DNA from: Chloroflexota bacterium
GTDB taxonomy: Bacteria > Chloroflexota > Anaerolineae > Promineifilales > Promineifilaceae
Assembly: GCA_024223125.1 (NCBI GenBank)
Contig: JAAEOP010001286.1
Span: 1 to 13,591, forward strand
Direction: 5' to 3'
Length of the DNA: 13,591 nucleotides
Below are positions 1-6,949 of this stretch, piece after piece (the first letter of the stretch is position 1; each line of letters begins with the position of its first letter). The notes beneath the pieces are model-generated. The model was not told the origin of the DNA. It made no database searches and saw only the letters and a program-made list of their open reading frames with translations. The position numbers and the translations under genes are program-made.

Positions 1-316
1 AATCAGAGCCTCAAATTAGCTTTATGTTTAGTGTTCGAGGCTGATTTGCACACTTTTCACCTCATAATTGCGATATTCTGACGATTATGTTAACTATCAG
101 TTGGCATTTTGCGCCGATCACGATTAAGTGTGGCGGTACCACCCTTCTTTCGCTTAAAATTTTTGAAGTTAAGCAAATTCATCCTCTGCATATGGGGGAA
201 AGTGAACAGCAACATCCATATATGGATCGGTTTTTCAATGCCAGAAAATTCAACAATTACCAGATCGCAACATATGGGGGTGACAACCTGTTTTTACCCA
301 TATTTGCGGGGCCAAT
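1..316. other. Left-edge region with no recognisable gene
   Basis: I see no convincing gene here. Two short overlapping ORFs (87-320 and 109-324) lack a ribosome binding site, family motifs and sensible composition, so I left them out. What is visible is a 10-base direct repeat CATATGGGGG at 189-198 and 271-280, with the inverted partial copy CCCATAT at 297-303. There is also an ACACTTTT at 50-57 that matches, in inverted orientation, AAAAGTGT at 1165-1172 just inside the end of the transposase relic. The stretch may be the left flank and non-coding end of that element. Confidence 0.4.
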
Positions 317-1172
317 TTAAGTGAACGTAGGGATTTGTTGTGTCCCCTCTGGGGGCAAGTTACCCGCTTGGAGAAAAAGGCGTATGCCCAACTGCAACAA
401 GTAGAAGATCGAGCCGCTAAATTCGACCAATCTCATACCGAAAAACGATTGCAACAGCACCTGACCAAGTGGGAGGAAGGGCGAGAACAAGCCGCGGAAA
501 AGATAGAGACCCTGGATGATTTCTACCGGATTGCCCGCCAAGTAGACGATTGTTTCGCCTTGATGGACTTGACGACAGGAGAATTGATTGATGTCCCTGT
601 AGCCCAAACCCATTTGCAGACTTTGGGTCTGGAACTGGTCACTTGGACGGGACGCATTTACCATAAGTTGAGCAAGAATCTGCAAAACTGGGCTCTTAAC
701 TTGTTCAACTGCCAACCTTTCTTGGCTCAATCTCTCCTGCCCTTGCAGACCGAGTATGGCCCTCAAGCTATCGCGGCCCTCTGTCGTATCTAGCAATGTG
801 AAGCCGACCAACAGCGGCGCCGACTTTCTCTATCGGAACAAGCCCAGCGCCAACAGATTTGGCGACAAGCTCTGGATGAGGCTTGGCGTCTCTTGGGTGA
901 GTCTCGTTTGATGACTGCTTGGGAAACACTCGCTACCATCTTGGGACAATCTTGGTGCGGTAGTATGCTGGCTGAATGCATCAACAGCTTGTTGCGACCG
1001 TTGCTCAATCGCCGCAAGCATACTGACCAAGGTTGTTTGGAATTGTTTCGCTTCTTGCATAATGTACGCCCCTTTAATCGGGGCAAACGAGCCGGTCATA
1101 GTCCGGCTGAACTCGTTGATATTGATTTGCCTGTGGACCCTCTGACGCTTCTGGGTTTAGCTCCAAAAGTGT
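50..1172. mobile_element. Possible insertion-sequence remnant around the transposase
   Basis: ACACTTTT at 50-57 and AAAAGTGT at 1165-1172 form an 8-base inverted match that brackets the transposase pseudogene. The wider context is similar (TTGCACACTTTT on the left; reading inward from the right, TTGACACTTTT). The right copy overlaps the last codons of the transposase, a common arrangement in compact insertion sequences. No target-site duplication is evident. An 8-base match alone is weak, so the borders are tentative. Confidence 0.28.
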
Positions 1173-1180
1173 CAAGTTAA
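317..1180 (+). pseudogene. Broken DUF6399-type transposase with internal amber stop
   Basis: One reading frame runs from about 317 to the TAA at 1178-1180 and is interrupted only by a TAG at 791-793, between residues CRI and QCEAD. The frame and protein character continue unchanged across the stop, so this is one gene with a point nonsense mutation (CAG to TAG would explain it). The N-terminal half is a charged, Gln-rich helical region (LEKKAYAQLQQVEDRAAKF). The C-terminal part (961-1120) carries the pattern CINSLLRPLLNRRKHTDQG, then LFRFLHNVRPFNRGKRAGHSPAEL, which I recognise as the end of DUF6399 transposases. An in-frame TGA at 281-283 bars further extension, no ATG or ribosome binding site starts the frame, and the protein is shorter than full-length members, so the 5' part is missing as well. 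It contains no ACGGCCGT octamer, unlike the resident genes. The family name comes from motif memory, not a search. Confidence 0.72.
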
Positions 1181-1369
1181 TTCCCCGGGTTTTTGAACCA
1201 TGCCCTAATTAATGTGGCTATTTCCTTTGCTTATGCTTTGGTTGGTTTTCAGATTAAGCATGTTGAGCCTGAACATGAACCTCTGCCGCCACCAGAGCAA
1301 GTGGCGTTATATGGCGTTGACAACCGCCGGGCAGTCTCGATTGCACATGAAAAAACTATACCGGGATGA
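1181..1369 (+). pseudogene. Orphan coding tail after the transposase
   Basis: Directly after the transposase stop the same frame is open again up to a TGA at 1367-1369. It encodes about 60 residues with protein-like character: a hydrophobic stretch (INVAISFAYALVGFQI) followed by an acidic, proline-rich tail (HVEPEHEPLPPPEQVALYG). There is no credible start codon or ribosome binding site, so I read it as the C-terminal remnant of a gene, perhaps a membrane protein, cut by the mobile element, or as a passenger of it. The family is not recognised. It lacks the ACGGCCGT octamer. Confidence 0.35.
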
Positions 1370-1374
1370 TGAGA

Positions 1375-2385
1375 TTAATCTGTATCTGACATGACATCAA
1401 TGGCCGCGGCGGCCGCCAGGATGAGAATCTCATTTTGACCGGGTTCAATTTCGATGCCGTATGTGTCCCGCACAGAGAACCAGCGTTTGGAGATTTCGGC
1501 GACTTGTTCACCATCTTGCTCGATGCGGTATTCATGATCCGTAATGCTGCCGTCTACATCCAGTGTGGGGCCATCTTCAATCTCTATAGCGTACCGTTCT
1601 CCTACGACGTCAATCAATGACCTCTTGATGGTGGCAATGATTTCGCCACCAGCCTCAATTTCCATCGTATCTTTGACATTCAGTATCTTTTCCCGAACTT
1701 CGCACAACTTTTTCCCATCCATATCTTTGAAAATAAGGGTATCTCGAATGGTCAGCGCCTGTCCGTCTACATGGAAGACCTTTTCACCTTGCTCGTTTTC
1801 AATATAAAAATCGTCGCCAACAGACACAAGCTTCCCGGTCATTTTGTAGACGGATAAGCCTTGCAGTTCTTCGGCTACGGCCGTAGCTACCCCTTCCTCT
1901 GCTGCCAACTGCTCAAAAGCGGTTACATCCTCATCCTTCAATTCAGTAGTAACGACATGTCCGTCAAATTGAGCCATCCGTTCTCGCACAATGTCCCAAT
2001 GAGCATATTTCACCAACACACACAAGGCCGAATCTGCTATGCCTAGTTTTTCTTCCAGCAGATGTTTCACATCTTTATCCAGGCCAGAAATATTGCCGGC
2101 TATCGCGCCCGTGGCTGCACCTACGGCCGCTCCCAAAATTGGTCCACCCATAACCATACCGATGACAAGACCGGTCGCAGCGCCTGTCAATCCACCCTTT
2201 TTAGCAGTCATATCGTTTTTGGGATGCAGCTTGATTTTGCCTTTGTTCGTTTTGTAAACGACAACGGCGTCACGAACCTTTATCTCATGCTGTTTGCTAA
2301 GTTCATGTAAGGTTTCCAATGCCTGAATGCCGGTGTCACGGCCGTTATAAGCGACAGCAACGAAACTAAATTTAGGTTTACTCAT
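1375..2385 (-). CDS. DUF1269 domain fused to LURP-one-related (LOR) domain protein
   Basis: The 336-residue protein starts at the ATG whose A is base 2385, preceded by AAAGGAGAG with good spacing; an ATG 12 codons further upstream (2421) lacks such a site. Residues 1-155 look like DUF1269: a small alpha/beta opening (FSFVAVAYNGRDTGIQALE) and a glycine/alanine-rich zipper at about 64-98 that could insert in or lie against a membrane. Residues 180-336 are a LURP-one-related beta-barrel (tubby-like) region: repeated short strands such as DDFYIENEQG, LTIRDTLIFKD and RWFSVRDTYGIEIEPG, ending in an alanine run (LILAAAAAIDV) encoded by a NotI-like GCGGCCGC. Both families are poorly characterised; LOR domains are related to phospholipid-binding tubby and scramblase folds. 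The function is unknown; envelope or stress association is a guess. It is divergent from the SulP gene, with 98 bp between them. Confidence 0.8.
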   Translation of the reverse strand: MSKPKFSFVAVAYNGRDTGIQALETLHELSKQHEIKVRDAVVVYKTNKGKIKLHPKNDMTAKKGGLTGAATGLVIGMVMGGPILGAAVGAATGAIAGNISGLDKDVKHLLEEKLGIADSALCVLVKYAHWDIVRERMAQFDGHVVTTELKDEDVTAFEQLAAEEGVATAVAEELQGLSVYKMTGKLVSVGDDFYIENEQGEKVFHVDGQALTIRDTLIFKDMDGKKLCEVREKILNVKDTMEIEAGGEIIATIKRSLIDVVGERYAIEIEDGPTLDVDGSITDHEYRIEQDGEQVAEISKRWFSVRDTYGIEIEPGQNEILILAAAAAIDVMSDTD

Positions 2386-2483
2386 CACGCTCTCCTTTAA
2401 CACTTCTTTGCAAATGGTCAAAAAACTGTAAGATAGATAGGCATAGTATTACATAACGTTTAATCAGACAAACCGAGGGAAAT
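2386..2483. promoter_or_regulatory. Divergent control region between DUF1269-LOR gene and SulP
   Basis: These 98 bases must carry the promoters of both divergent genes. They are AT-rich and contain both ribosome binding sites: AAAGGAGAG (reverse strand, next to 2385) and GAGGG (2475-2479) before the SulP ATG. TTGCAA at 2408-2413 with TAAGAT at 2429-2434 is a weak rightward promoter guess with short spacing. TACTAT on the reverse strand at 2443-2448 is a weak leftward -10 guess. I see no strong operator palindrome. Confidence 0.35.
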
Positions 2484-4238
2484 ATGAGCGATACGGCCGT
2501 TGAGTCTAAAAAACTTCCACAAGTGGCTCAAATAGAAAAATGGATGCCCGGTGTTCGGGCCATACGCACCTATAACCGGGCTTGGCTAGCAAAAGATTTA
2601 GTAGCCGGTATGGTGTTGTGCGCTTTGCTCGTGCCTCAGGGTATGGCTTACGCTGAACTAGCCGGGCTGCCAGCTATCACCGGTTTATATACGACGATTG
2701 TGTGCTTGTTTGCTTATGCTGTTTTTGGACCATCACCCTATTTGGTATTAGGGCCAGATTCATCGCTGGGACCAATGATTGCGGCGGCAATTTTGCCGTT
2801 GGCAATGGGTGATGAAGCGTACGCTGTGGCTCTAGCGGGTATGATGGCGTTGTTTGTGGGTCTGGTTAGCGCAGGCGCCGGCATTGCCCGGCTGGGCTTT
2901 GTGGCTGATTTACTTTCATCACCAGTGCGCCTGGGTTATTTGGCTGGGTTGGCGGTGACAATTTTTATAGGCCAACTACCAAAGCTGTTTGGCTTTTCTG
3001 TTGATGCGGATTCGTTTTTAGGAGAAATTGCAGCCTTTGTACAAAATTTGAACCAGACAAATGTGTATGCGTTGGGGGTGGGGTTGCTTTGTCTGATTAT
3101 TATCCTGGGCTTAAAGCGGTGGAAGCCAAACTGGCCTGGCATTTTGATAGCCGTATTGGCGGCCATAGTAGCCACAATGGTTCTTAATCTAGCGGCAAAA
3201 GGTGTAGACACGGTAGGGATACTACCTCAAGGATTTCCGGCTCCGTCTTTCCCCCGTGTAAATCTGGCAGATATTCCCATTTTAGCGGCTACGGCCGTTG
3301 GTATTTCTCTCGTTGCTATTGGTGATACTATTTCTACATCGGCCGGCTTTGCCGCCCGGCGCGGTTATGAGATTGACAGTGATCAGGAGATGGTGGGCAT
3401 TGGGACGGCCAATCTATTTGCCGGAATTTTTTCTGGTTTTCCAGTGAGTACCAGCAGTTCGCGCACGGCCGTGGCCGAACAATCAGGAGCAAAAACTCAA
3501 CTGACCGGTGTGGTGGCTGGTTTATTGGTGTTGATTATGCTGTTGTTTGTGCCTGGCTTAGTGCAATACTTGCCTCAACCCGCCCTGGCAGCCATTGTCA
3601 TTACCGCTTCCATCAGCTTGTTTGATCTAAAAGCACTGCGTCGGTTGTACACCATGCGTAAAAGCGAATTTATTCTAGCTGTTGTGTGTGCCCTGGGTGT
3701 AATGTTGGTGGGGGTTTTAGAAGGGATTATCATCGCCGTCGTCGTTGCTATTTTGCAATTTTTTGAACGTTCCTGGCGGCCGCATACGGCCATATTAGGT
3801 GAACCCACCACCGTAGATGGTTATCATGACATCACCCGTTACCCAGATGCGATACAAATTCCTGACTTACTAATGATTCGTTGGGATGCGCCTTTGTTTT
3901 TTGCCAATGCCAATATCTTCCGCAAAACGATACGCGATTTGTTGCTGCAAATGTATCCTCAACCATTTTGGGTGTTGGTTGCGGCCGAGCCAGTAACGGA
4001 TATTGACGTAACGGCTGCGGAGGTATTGATAGACTTGGATGAAGAGTTGAACGCCAGTGGTATCCATCTAGTATTTGCCGAATTGAGCGACCCGGTCAAA
4101 GACAAAATTGTACGCTATGGGCTGCTGGAAACAATTGACAGCCGTCACTTTTATCCCACGTTGGAAACGGCCGTGGCTGCCTTTTATGAAGAGAAGAAGA
4201 AACATCTTAAGGAACCTCCTAGCGGTTTGCCCACATAA
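2484..4238 (+). CDS. SulP-family anion permease with STAS domain
   Basis: This 584-residue integral membrane protein has the usual length and order of SulP (SLC26-type) transporters. An N-terminal cytoplasmic leader (1-35) precedes the family signature PQGMAYAELAGLPAITGLYT at 51-70 and the FGPSPYLVLGPDSSLGPMIA segment at 81-100. Further hydrophobic helices run to about 427, including the conserved FPVSTSSSRTAVAEQSGAK loop at 319-337. A cytoplasmic STAS domain (about 455-570) contains the VTDIDVTAAEVL motif. Such proteins move sulfate, bicarbonate or other anions, often with sodium or protons; the substrate cannot be read from sequence and no cysteine, molybdate or carbonic-anhydrase genes are nearby to help. 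The start is supported by GAGGG six to seven bases upstream. The gene stands alone: divergent from the DUF1269-LOR gene, convergent with glgB, and followed by a terminator hairpin. Four of its codon runs use ACGGCCGT. Confidence 0.93.
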   Translation: MSDTAVESKKLPQVAQIEKWMPGVRAIRTYNRAWLAKDLVAGMVLCALLVPQGMAYAELAGLPAITGLYTTIVCLFAYAVFGPSPYLVLGPDSSLGPMIAAAILPLAMGDEAYAVALAGMMALFVGLVSAGAGIARLGFVADLLSSPVRLGYLAGLAVTIFIGQLPKLFGFSVDADSFLGEIAAFVQNLNQTNVYALGVGLLCLIIILGLKRWKPNWPGILIAVLAAIVATMVLNLAAKGVDTVGILPQGFPAPSFPRVNLADIPILAATAVGISLVAIGDTISTSAGFAARRGYEIDSDQEMVGIGTANLFAGIFSGFPVSTSSSRTAVAEQSGAKTQLTGVVAGLLVLIMLLFVPGLVQYLPQPALAAIVITASISLFDLKALRRLYTMRKSEFILAVVCALGVMLVGVLEGIIIAVVVAILQFFERSWRPHTAILGEPTTVDGYHDITRYPDAIQIPDLLMIRWDAPLFFANANIFRKTIRDLLLQMYPQPFWVLVAAEPVTDIDVTAAEVLIDLDEELNASGIHLVFAELSDPVKDKIVRYGLLETIDSRHFYPTLETAVAAFYEEKKKHLKEPPSGLPT

Positions 4239-4240
4239 AA

Positions 4241-4280
4241 CACAAAACGACCGCCTTTGTTAAAAGACGGTCGCTTTGTT
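4241..4280. terminator. Bidirectional Rho-independent terminator
   Basis: CGACCGCCTTT (4248-4258) pairs with AAAGACGGTCG (4263-4273), 10 of 11 positions, around a 4-base loop. On the plus strand it is followed by CTTTGTT and would end the SulP transcript. On the minus strand it is followed by TTTTGTGTTTTA, a better U-tract, and would end transcripts arriving from glgB or from the candidate small RNA at 4274-4450. It sits 9 bases after the SulP stop codon. Confidence 0.75.
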
Positions 4281-4460
4281 GCCAGTAATGCTCCAGGAGG
4301 GAAGATCATTACTGTATAGCGGACAATGCACGGTATAAAGAGGAGGAAACATTGTCCTCGCCTGATCAATGCTTGTTCCAGTCGCGTTTCTCTCGTGCCA
4401 GTTTTAGGGGGGAGGTTGTTTCCTTATACCGTAACACTGACCAGGTTGCTTGCATTATAT
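4241..4460 (-). ncRNA. Candidate structured small RNA or glgB 3'UTR element
   Basis: This stretch between convergent genes is dense in inverted repeats. Stem 1: CAGTAATG (4283-4290) with CATTACTG (4307-4314). Stem 2: GGACAATG (4321-4328) with CATTGTCC (4350-4357). Long-range helix: ACGGTATAA (4330-4338) plus GGAAAC (4345-4350) with the contiguous GTTTCCTTATACCGT (4418-4432), leaving a 6-base bulge. On the minus strand the loops of stems 1 and 2 read CCCTCC and CCTCCTC, and a third C-rich run, CCTCCCCCC, lies at 4407-4415, all complementary to Shine-Dalgarno sequences. A perfect TATAAT (4454-4459, reverse) lies upstream, though I see no good -35 box, and the terminator at 4248-4273 would close the transcript at about 200 nt. 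The long-range helix and stem 2 cannot both form fully, which suggests alternative folds. I do not recognise a known RNA family. Alternatives are a processed 3'UTR of glgB, or a decayed small inverted-repeat element. Confidence 0.42.
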
Positions 4461-4617
4461 CGTCAGGACTCAAAATAGGGAATTACATTTAATTTTGTAC
4501 TCATATAATAACAATCCATAATTCGCATAGCCAATCAGACAACCCATCTAAAACCACCCCACAAATAATAGATATTTTATCAATACAAATTTGGGCAAGA
4601 ACAAATTCGTTTGTACC
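4461..4617. other. AT-rich spacer downstream of glgB
   Basis: No gene is visible in this AT-rich spacer. Immediately beyond the glgB stop, ACAAATTCGTTTGT (4601-4614) forms a five-base-pair stem with a TTCG loop; on the minus strand it is followed only by TTCTT, so it would be a weak terminator at best. A transcript from glgB could therefore run on into the structured region at 4241-4460. Confidence 0.4.
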
Positions 4618-6822
4618 CTAATTCGTTGTCGCCATCTGCTTAAGGATTGTTATTCCCAATGGGGGGAGGGTGATCTGAATGGAAAGCGGTTGGTCATGGC
4701 AGGTTATCTCTTCAGATAAATACTCGCCTTCGTTAATGATATTACTTCCGCCGTAAACATCCATATCGCTGTTTAGGATTTCAACATAATTACCGGCCGC
4801 TGGAACTCCCAACCGGTACCCTTGTCTGACAACGGGAGTGAAGTTACAGGCAACGATAATTTTCTCGTCGTTCTCAGGATTGATACGTATAAAAGCAAGA
4901 ATGCTGCGTTGGCTATCTCTGAAGTCCAGCCAGGAAAACCCTTTCCAGGAATTGTCTTGAATGTAGAGAGCCGGTTCACGCCTGTATAACCCATTCAGAT
5001 CGGCCACAAATTGTTGCAAACCCCGGTGAGTTTCATCGTCCAGCAAATGCCAATCCAGGCTTCGTTCTTCGCTCCATTCACGCCATTGCCCAAATTCACT
5101 GCCCATAAACAAGAGTTTTTTGCCGGGATGTGTCCACAAATAGCCATAGAGTAAACGTAAATTAGCAAACTTTTGCCACAAATCACCGGGCATCTTATCT
5201 AGCATACTTTTCTTTAAGTGAACAACTTCGTCATGGGAAAAAGGCAAAATAAATTTTTCACTGAAAGCATATAACAGTGAAAATGTCAATGTGCCCTGAT
5301 GGTAAGTGCGGTAAACGGGTTCATTGCTGATGTATTGAAGCGTATCGTGCATCCAGCCCATATTCCACTTAAGATCAAATCCCAGACCATTTTCTGAAGT
5401 GGGGTGGGTGACACCCGGCCAAGAGGTGGATTCTTCGGCAAAGGTGAGGATATCGGGATAAGCTTGATGTACTTCATCATTAAAGCGGCGCAAAAACTGG
5501 ATGGCTTCAATGTTTTCACGGCCGCCGAACTGATTGGGCAACCATTGACCTTCTTCACGGGAAAAATCCAGGTAAAGCATGGAAGCAACGGCATCTACCC
5601 GTAAGCCATCTATATGGTATTTGTCCAGCCAGAGCAGGGCATTGCTAATGAGGAACTGGCTAACTTCGTTACGGCCGTAATTAAAAATCAACGTCCCCCA
5701 ATCTGGCTGCATTCCCCGGCGCGGGTCTTGATGTTCATACAAGTGGGTGCCATCAAAAAAGCTCAACCCGTGCTGATCGGTAGGAAAATGAGCTGGAACC
5801 CAATCCAGAATAACGCCAATGTCGGCTTGATGGCAGGCGTCTACAAAAGCCATAAAATCATCCGGTGTACCAAAGCGGCTGGTAGGGGCAAAATAACCGG
5901 TAATCTGGTATCCCCAGGAGCCATCTAAGGGATGTTCGGCCACAGGCAGCAGTTCAATGTGGGTAAAATCCATCTTCTTGACGTAAGGAATTAGCTGTTC
6001 GGCCAGATCGTTGTAGGTCAACCATTCCCAGCCATTTTTATGCTGCCAGGAACCGAGATGGACTTCGTATATTGAGATAGGAGCGTTTAAATTGTTTTTC
6101 TGCGGTCGCGCATCTAACCAGGATCGGTCTTGCCACTTATATTTGTCAATATCCCATACCACAGAAGCAGTATTTGGTCGCATCTGGCTGGCAAAGGCGA
6201 TCGGGTCAGCTTTAGCGACCGTGTATTCTTTGTGATGGGTCTTAATCTCATATTTGTACAATGTGCCTTCCCCCAAACCGGGAATGAACAACTCCCAAAT
6301 ACCGCTGTTATGATGGAAGCGCATGGTGTGTCGTCGGCCGTCCCAATTATTAAAATCTCCAATAACGCTGACTCGCCGAGCATTGGGCGCCCAAACAGCA
6401 AATTGTGTACCGCTGCGGCCGTGATGTTCTCCCAAATGAGCGCCTAACTGTTCATAGGCTCGCAAATGTGTTCCTTCGGCCAATAAATATTCATCATAAT
6501 CAGATAATGTGGATTCATATGCGTAGGGATCATCATATAAGTATGAATCGTCGCTGTGGGTTGTCAACTCAATCTGGTAGGTAAATGGAAGAGTATAACC
6601 GGGCAGTTCAAGTTGAAACAAACCATCCCAATGAATTTTTTCCATTTCATGCAATTTATCTTCAAATACAATCGCGGCCGATTTTGCTTGTGGTATAAAG
6701 GCCCGCACAACAAGACCGCCAGCGGTAGGATGTGGCCCCAATACCTTAAAAGGGTCTCCATGAAACCCATTCACAATGGCATCTATTTCTTCAGAGGGGA
6801 GATTAAACTGGTCATTAGACAT
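4618..6822 (-). CDS. glgB: 1,4-alpha-glucan (glycogen) branching enzyme GlgB
   Basis: The 734-residue protein is a full-length GH13 glycogen branching enzyme, which cuts alpha-1,4 glucan chains and re-attaches them through alpha-1,6 bonds in the cytoplasm. An extra N-terminal beta-sandwich (about 17-105, starting with the typical FHGDPFKVLGPHP) precedes a CBM48 module (about 125-215, FAVWAPNARRVSVIGDFNNW). The catalytic barrel holds DWVPAHFP at 340-347, the nucleophile Asp410 in GLRVDAVASMLY, the acid/base Glu463 in FAEESTSWPG, and the transition-state Asp531 in FSHDEVVH. The C-terminal all-beta domain ends at 734. No catalytic residue is missing. The start ATG (6820-6822) has a modest AGGA upstream. 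Its upstream neighbour on the same strand is closed off by a terminator at 6902-6932, so glgB has its own promoter within 6823-6901; TACAAT on the reverse strand at 6859-6864 is a possible -10. No other glg gene adjoins it; pgm lies about 2.5 kb away on the other strand. Confidence 0.97.
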   Translation of the reverse strand: MSNDQFNLPSEEIDAIVNGFHGDPFKVLGPHPTAGGLVVRAFIPQAKSAAIVFEDKLHEMEKIHWDGLFQLELPGYTLPFTYQIELTTHSDDSYLYDDPYAYESTLSDYDEYLLAEGTHLRAYEQLGAHLGEHHGRSGTQFAVWAPNARRVSVIGDFNNWDGRRHTMRFHHNSGIWELFIPGLGEGTLYKYEIKTHHKEYTVAKADPIAFASQMRPNTASVVWDIDKYKWQDRSWLDARPQKNNLNAPISIYEVHLGSWQHKNGWEWLTYNDLAEQLIPYVKKMDFTHIELLPVAEHPLDGSWGYQITGYFAPTSRFGTPDDFMAFVDACHQADIGVILDWVPAHFPTDQHGLSFFDGTHLYEHQDPRRGMQPDWGTLIFNYGRNEVSQFLISNALLWLDKYHIDGLRVDAVASMLYLDFSREEGQWLPNQFGGRENIEAIQFLRRFNDEVHQAYPDILTFAEESTSWPGVTHPTSENGLGFDLKWNMGWMHDTLQYISNEPVYRTYHQGTLTFSLLYAFSEKFILPFSHDEVVHLKKSMLDKMPGDLWQKFANLRLLYGYLWTHPGKKLLFMGSEFGQWREWSEERSLDWHLLDDETHRGLQQFVADLNGLYRREPALYIQDNSWKGFSWLDFRDSQRSILAFIRINPENDEKIIVACNFTPVVRQGYRLGVPAAGNYVEILNSDMDVYGGSNIINEGEYLSEEITCHDQPLSIQITLPPLGITILKQMATTN

Positions 6823-6901
6823 AGCGTTTCTATCCTATTTGGGATTTGATAATAGCCTATTGTACCAACTTGAGTCGTTTAGGGGGTAATTTGGCGGAGG
6901 G

Positions 6902-6932
6902 AAAAAAGAGGGAGCAATTTTGTTTTGCTCCC
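6902..6932 (-). terminator. Rho-independent terminator of the Tat-exported protein gene
   Basis: On the minus strand GGGAGCAA (6925-6932 reversed) pairs with TTGCTCCC (6910-6917 reversed) around a 7-base AT loop, followed by TCTTTTTTC. It lies 18 bases after the stop codon of the gene at 6950-8008 and separates it from glgB. Confidence 0.88.
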
Positions 6933-6949
6933 CCAGATAAATGATAAGG

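Noticed and set aside
87..324. Two overlapping short plus-strand ORFs at the left edge
   Set aside because: They have no ribosome binding site, no family motif, unnatural composition, and overlap each other in different frames.
791..793. Amber codon as programmed readthrough or pyrrolysine insertion
   Set aside because: The gene is also missing its 5' end and start, so simple pseudogenisation explains the stop; no recoding signal is visible.
317..811. A 164-codon ORF on the minus strand opposite the transposase
   Set aside because: It is antisense to the clear transposase frame, starts without a ribosome binding site, and its sequence has the low-complexity look of an antisense shadow.
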